NCBI GenBank assembly: GCA_964464965.1
Contig: CAYXHM010000011.1
Coordinates: 28,273-92,272 of the forward strand
Length of the DNA: 64,000 nt
Reading direction: 5' to 3'
Source: UBA5543 sp964464965
Lineage (GTDB): Bacteria; Bacteroidota; Bacteroidia; Chitinophagales; Chitinophagaceae
The notes below the pieces were generated by a model. It searched no databases and was not told the origin of the DNA. It worked only from the letters and a program-made list of their open reading frames with translations. Position 1 is the stretch's first letter. Each line of letters opens with the position of its first letter. Of the stretch, positions 61,081-64,000 are shown piece after piece. Both the position numbers and the translations under genes were made by a program.

Positions 61081-62514
61081 TTATCTGTCTCTACCGCCAC
61101 CACGGTTGCCACCCCTATCCGGTGCAGAGCGTTGTGCAGGTTCAGACCTTTGCATTTGTTGTCTCTGTGCAGGTGCCGCCCTCTGTGCCGGTTCAGACCT
61201 TTGCATCTGCTGTCTTTGTGCAGGTGCTGTTCTTTGTACCGGCTCTGCACGTTGTGCCCTTTCTGGTTGCTGCATACGCTGCTGTGCCGGTGCGGGGCGT
61301 GAGCGTTCTACCGTATTATTTTGCGGCCTGTTATATGAAGGGTTGCTTCGTTGCATAGGCTGGCTGCGTTGTGCAGGTTCTGCGCTTTGCTGCTGTGGTG
61401 CGGGTTGTGCACGTTGTTGCTGTTCCTGTTGGTTGCGCTGCTGCCATGATTGCTGCCTGCGTTCAGTAATACGTTCCTGCTGCTGTGGTGGTGCGCTGCG
61501 CACAGCACGCTCCCTGCTGCTGTTATTCCTTTGCTCTACTGTTGCAGCCGGCGCAGTACCCCTGCTGTCCCTTGCAGGTGCAGCCTCACGCGGGCTACGG
61601 CTTGCAGATGCAGCACGTTGTGGTGCAGCCTCGTTGCGGGTATCGTCCCTGTTTACAGTAGTGCCTCTTTGTGAAGACTGTGCGGGTGTATTGCTTCTTG
61701 CGGCACGGGTATTACCATTTCTCACCTCACCGGCATTGGCTATGCGTTCTGGCCTTTCGCTGGCAGACCTGTTGCTTACCTGGGGGTTATATACATTCAG
61801 GGTATTGCCCCTTACCTGTGTACGGCTGCGTGTGTTGCTGGTTCTTACACCATAGGTGGTAACCCTTTGGCCGGTAGCCCTTTCCACCTCTGCCGCACGC
61901 GGGCCATATACATACCTGCGGTTGTTGTTCACGTATGTATTATTGATGATGGTGGTATTATTAATAATGGTGGTATTATACTGAGGCCCTCTCCAGTGAT
62001 TGTGAAAACTCCTGGTGTATATATGCCTTTGCGGTATGAATACCCACCAGTTTACACCACAGTCGTAAGAACGGGTAGCTATATTTATGTTGATGCCCGG
62101 TGCCAGTGGTGCCCAGCCATAGTAGCCGCCACCATTGCGCCAGCTTACGTGTGCCGGTGCCCATGTAGTGCCTGGTATCCATATCCAGCCGTAATAGTCA
62201 TCGTAGGTCCAGTTACCGTAGTGAAACGGTGCCCAGCCCCAGTTATAGTTTGATACCCATGTGTTACCATATTCCGTCATTGCCCAGTAGCCGTTAGTAT
62301 AGTATGGCCTGAAATCGCCACTTACACTTGGTACCCATGCATAGCCGTAGTTTGGATAATCTATCCATTGCCCATATGGCTCCAGGTCGTTATAAAATGT
62401 CTGGAACGATACGGATACGTTCGGTTGTGCTTTTGCCTCTCTTGCAGGTGCGCTTGCCATAAGCAAGGCCACCATCGCCATCATACTGCCTGTAAATCTC
62501 ATTAGCCTTTTCAT
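61081..62514 (-). CDS. DUF6600-like secreted protein with Gln/Arg/Ala-rich tail
   Basis: This 477-residue exported protein has a signal peptide (residues 1-29). Residues 35-205 are rich in Trp, Tyr and Gly in repeated YGxW, YGYAWVP and WGWAPFHYG units, as in DUF6600 / YXWGXW-type proteins. From about residue 300 the sequence becomes a low-complexity Gln/Arg/Ala/Pro/Ser tail. The last ~60 residues carry 17-residue tandem repeats of the form MQRSEPAQRAAPAQRQQ. Such tails may bind acidic polymers or peptidoglycan, but no function is established. Confidence 0.75.
   Translation of the reverse strand: MKRLMRFTGSMMAMVALLMASAPAREAKAQPNVSVSFQTFYNDLEPYGQWIDYPNYGYAWVPSVSGDFRPYYTNGYWAMTEYGNTWVSNYNWGWAPFHYGNWTYDDYYGWIWIPGTTWAPAHVSWRNGGGYYGWAPLAPGININIATRSYDCGVNWWVFIPQRHIYTRSFHNHWRGPQYNTTIINNTTIINNTYVNNNRRYVYGPRAAEVERATGQRVTTYGVRTSNTRSRTQVRGNTLNVYNPQVSNRSASERPERIANAGEVRNGNTRAARSNTPAQSSQRGTTVNRDDTRNEAAPQRAASASRSPREAAPARDSRGTAPAATVEQRNNSSRERAVRSAPPQQQERITERRQQSWQQRNQQEQQQRAQPAPQQQSAEPAQRSQPMQRSNPSYNRPQNNTVERSRPAPAQQRMQQPERAQRAEPVQRTAPAQRQQMQRSEPAQRAAPAQRQQMQRSEPAQRSAPDRGGNRGGGRDR
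61127..61240. repeat. 51-bp tandem repeats within the DUF6600 gene
   Basis: The DNA encodes two near-identical 17-residue units with a partial third; the GTTCAGACCTTTGCAT string recurs after 51 bp. Length variation by slippage is expected. Confidence 0.75.
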
Positions 62515-62619
62515 CTGAATATGTTTTGCTTTTACACAACATATCCAAAATCAATTCCACATTGTCACAACAAAACGTTAAACGGCAGCCTTTAAGAATA
62601 TCTTCACAAAATTGTCATA

Positions 62620-63759
62620 TTATCCCTTATAGGTAATGCAGTAGATGGTGTTGGCAAAATCGTCAGAAACCAGCAGGGAGCCATCGGGCAACTGCAATAT
62701 ATCTACAGGTCGTCCCCACGCTTTGCCATCCTTCAGCCAGCCTTCGGCAAATGGCTTGTAGCTTACCGCTTTATTGCCATCCAGTTTTATCATCATCACC
62801 CTGTAGCCAATAGGTTCACTCCTGTTCCATGAGCCATGTTCTGCAATGAAAACGGTGTTTTTATATTCTGCCGGAAACATATCGCCTGTGTAAAACTTCA
62901 TGCCCAGTGCAGCTGTATGTGGTGCCAGCGTTTGTACCGGTGGGGTATAGTCGCTGCAAGGGTGGTCTTTGCCAAAATCAGGGTCGGCTATACTGGCCTC
63001 ATGGCAAAAGGGGTAACCAAAATGCATGTCTTTTTGCGGTGCATGGTTCAGCTCATCCCCGGGAACGTCATCGCCCATCATATCCCTGCCGTTTTCTGTA
63101 AACCACATTTCATTGGTTTGCGGGTGCCATGCAAAGCCAACGGTATTGCGTATGCCATGGGCGAACACTTCCTGCCCGCTGCCATCTGCATTTATCCTGG
63201 TTATAGATGCGTATCGCGGGTCTTTCTCTGCATCGTTACAGATATTACAGGGTGCTCCGACAGGTATATATAGTTTCCCATCGGGGCCAAAGGCAATATA
63301 CTTCCAGCCATGGTGTTTATCGCCGGGGTATTTGTCTGTCACCAATACTTTTTGGGGAGGATTGGCCAGGTTGGCTTCTATATTGTCAAATCGCCATACT
63401 TTATCCACTTCAGCCACATACAGGGAGCCGTCTTTAAATGCTACGCCATTGGGCATATTCATTCCCTCGGCTATTATATATTTCTTGTCGGCTGTGCCGT
63501 CGTTGTTTTCATCTACCAGTGCATATACCTTGTCCTTCTGGCGGTTGCCCACAAAGATGGTACCCTTATCACCCCTTGCCATAGAGCGTGCATTCTCTAC
63601 ATCCTTGGCAAATATGCTGATGGTAAAGCCCTCCGGCACGGTAATGCCAGATACCGCTTCAGCGGGTTTGTCGGTTTTTTTCAATGCTTTGTTCTTACAA
63701 CTGGCCGATAAAGATGTTGCCAGGATAACCGCAGGGATAATTATGTGCATTCTGTTCAT
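62620..63759 (-). CDS. Sorbosone dehydrogenase-like (PQQ-type) lipoprotein
   Basis: This 379-residue lipoprotein has lipobox LSASC (about residue 20) and a six-bladed propeller of the PQQ-dependent aldose sugar dehydrogenase / sorbosone dehydrogenase family. Recognisable parts are GITVPEGFTISIFAKDV, PNGVAFKDGSLYVAEV, HHGWKYIAFGPDGKLYIPVG, and the C-terminal RPVDILQLPDGSLLVSDD. It probably oxidises a sugar in the periplasm, passing electrons to the chain; PQQ synthesis genes are not in the window. Whether PQQ is actually bound is open. Confidence 0.88.
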   Translation of the reverse strand: MNRMHIIIPAVILATSLSASCKNKALKKTDKPAEAVSGITVPEGFTISIFAKDVENARSMARGDKGTIFVGNRQKDKVYALVDENNDGTADKKYIIAEGMNMPNGVAFKDGSLYVAEVDKVWRFDNIEANLANPPQKVLVTDKYPGDKHHGWKYIAFGPDGKLYIPVGAPCNICNDAEKDPRYASITRINADGSGQEVFAHGIRNTVGFAWHPQTNEMWFTENGRDMMGDDVPGDELNHAPQKDMHFGYPFCHEASIADPDFGKDHPCSDYTPPVQTLAPHTAALGMKFYTGDMFPAEYKNTVFIAEHGSWNRSEPIGYRVMMIKLDGNKAVSYKPFAEGWLKDGKAWGRPVDILQLPDGSLLVSDDFANTIYCITYKG

Positions 63760-63838
63760 ACCCTAAGTTAACGCAGTTTTTATACCAAATGTTCAATATA
63801 GCCATGCTTTTGAGCGGTTTTTCAGGTCATTTGGGTTT

Positions 63839-63884
63839 GTTAACGGCTGGTTAACCGCTTGCTAACCGACGGTTAACAGGTAAC
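63839..63884 (+). promoter_or_regulatory. 11-bp-phased TTAAC repeats, Pho-box-like operator
   Basis: TTAAC begins at 63840, 63851 and 63873, and CTAAC at 63862, all spaced exactly 11 bp, one helical turn; a further GTAAC begins at 63880. Direct repeats of TTAAC type with 11-bp phase are the form of sites for PhoB/PhoP/OmpR-family response regulators. They lie about 45-90 bp upstream of the probable start of transcription of the next gene, a position suited to activation. Confidence 0.6.
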
Positions 63885-63889
63885 AAAAA

Positions 63890-63922
63890 TTTCGCAATAG
63901 GGCTGTGCCCATAGCATCTTTG
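63890..63922 (+). promoter_or_regulatory. Promoter of the last gene
   Basis: A -7 box CATCTTTG (63915-63922, one mismatch to TAnnTTTG) and a -33-like TTTC (63890-63893) are separated by 21 bp. Transcription would start near 63929. Confidence 0.5.
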
Positions 63923-63971
63923 CATCATCAATCACAAACAACACTACAACAAACAAACACAAACAACAATT

Positions 63972-64000
63972 ATGAAAAAGATCATCGCAATCGCAGCAAT
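63972..64000 (+). CDS. Start of a gene cut by the window end
   Basis: ATG 63972 opens a frame encoding MKKIIAIAA and running off the window. The Lys-Lys-hydrophobic start suggests a signal peptide. The strong upstream operator array and promoter show that this is a true gene start. The product cannot be identified. Confidence 0.6.

Noticed and set aside
61106..61855. A 249-codon plus-strand frame within the DUF6600 gene
   Set aside because: Its Cys/Leu/Val/Ala-rich sequence is the antisense of the low-complexity Gln/Arg repeats and has no independent signal.

Overview
The window reads as chromosomal DNA of a Bacteroidota member, probably of the Chitinophagaceae/Sphingobacteriia type. The placement is inferred and no 16S gene is present. 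The reasons are: type IX secretion (T9SS) and gliding genes (gldF, gldG, gldJ, porU, porV); proteins with T9SS C-terminal sorting domains; a MurF-alanine racemase fusion; DUF4199, DUF6580, Omp28-type and LptE-like proteins; several -7 boxes of the Bacteroidota form TAnnTTTG; and few Shine-Dalgarno sequences. Most of it is core genome. I found no tRNA, rRNA, transposase, integrase, prophage or CRISPR array.

Layout. 1-4.7 kb: 3' end of a T9SS cargo gene, a small membrane-anchored protein, beta-carbonic anhydrase, an M23 peptidase (minus strand) and a lipase-like exported protein. 5-11 kb: gldF-gldG-DUF4340 followed by a MurF-Alr fusion. 11-15.4 kb: a structured leader before a glutamate-synthase-like flavoprotein, an Rnk/GreA-like factor, then htpG (minus). 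15.4-20.2 kb: a second T9SS cargo protein, a PPOX stress protein, lspA-zapA and an Omp28-like lipoprotein. 20.2-29.5 kb: rbfA and a LolC/E-type permease, then argS, murF, a DUF6580 membrane protein and secA (all minus). 29.7-38.2 kb: a three-repeat secreted protein, a gap of almost 1 kb with repeats, then gldJ divergent from porU-porV. 38.2-46.3 kb: an ABC-F ATPase (minus), LuxR-type regulator/DUF4199/VOC, cytochrome c, GNAT plus racemase, MscS and Hsp20. 46.5-51 kb: a candidate small RNA, a sugar-nucleotide reductase, trhO, a VF530 protein and an M13 peptidase. 51-57 kb: a minus-strand run miaB, sigma-54 activator, lptE-like, TPR-like, secG, mltG. 57-64 kb: a secreted orphan, a DUF1990 gene bracketed by two copies of one 38-bp palindrome, a sugar MFS transporter divergent from a ROK kinase, a DUF6600 protein, a sorbosone-dehydrogenase-like lipoprotein and the first codons of a further gene.

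How the parts fit. Much of the window serves the cell envelope: peptidoglycan precursors (MurF-Alr, MurF), wall remodelling (MltG, M23), Sec export (SecA, SecG), lipoprotein maturation and sorting (LspA, LolC/E-like), LPS transport (LptE-like), and T9SS export with gliding (GldF, GldG, GldJ, PorU, PorV) together with two of its cargo proteins. The most interesting unexplained signals are non-coding: an 11-bp-phased TTAAC array before the last gene, the twin palindromes around the DUF1990 gene, a three-hairpin candidate sRNA at about 46.6 kb, a possible attenuator before argS, and structured leaders before the glutamate-synthase-like and GNAT genes.
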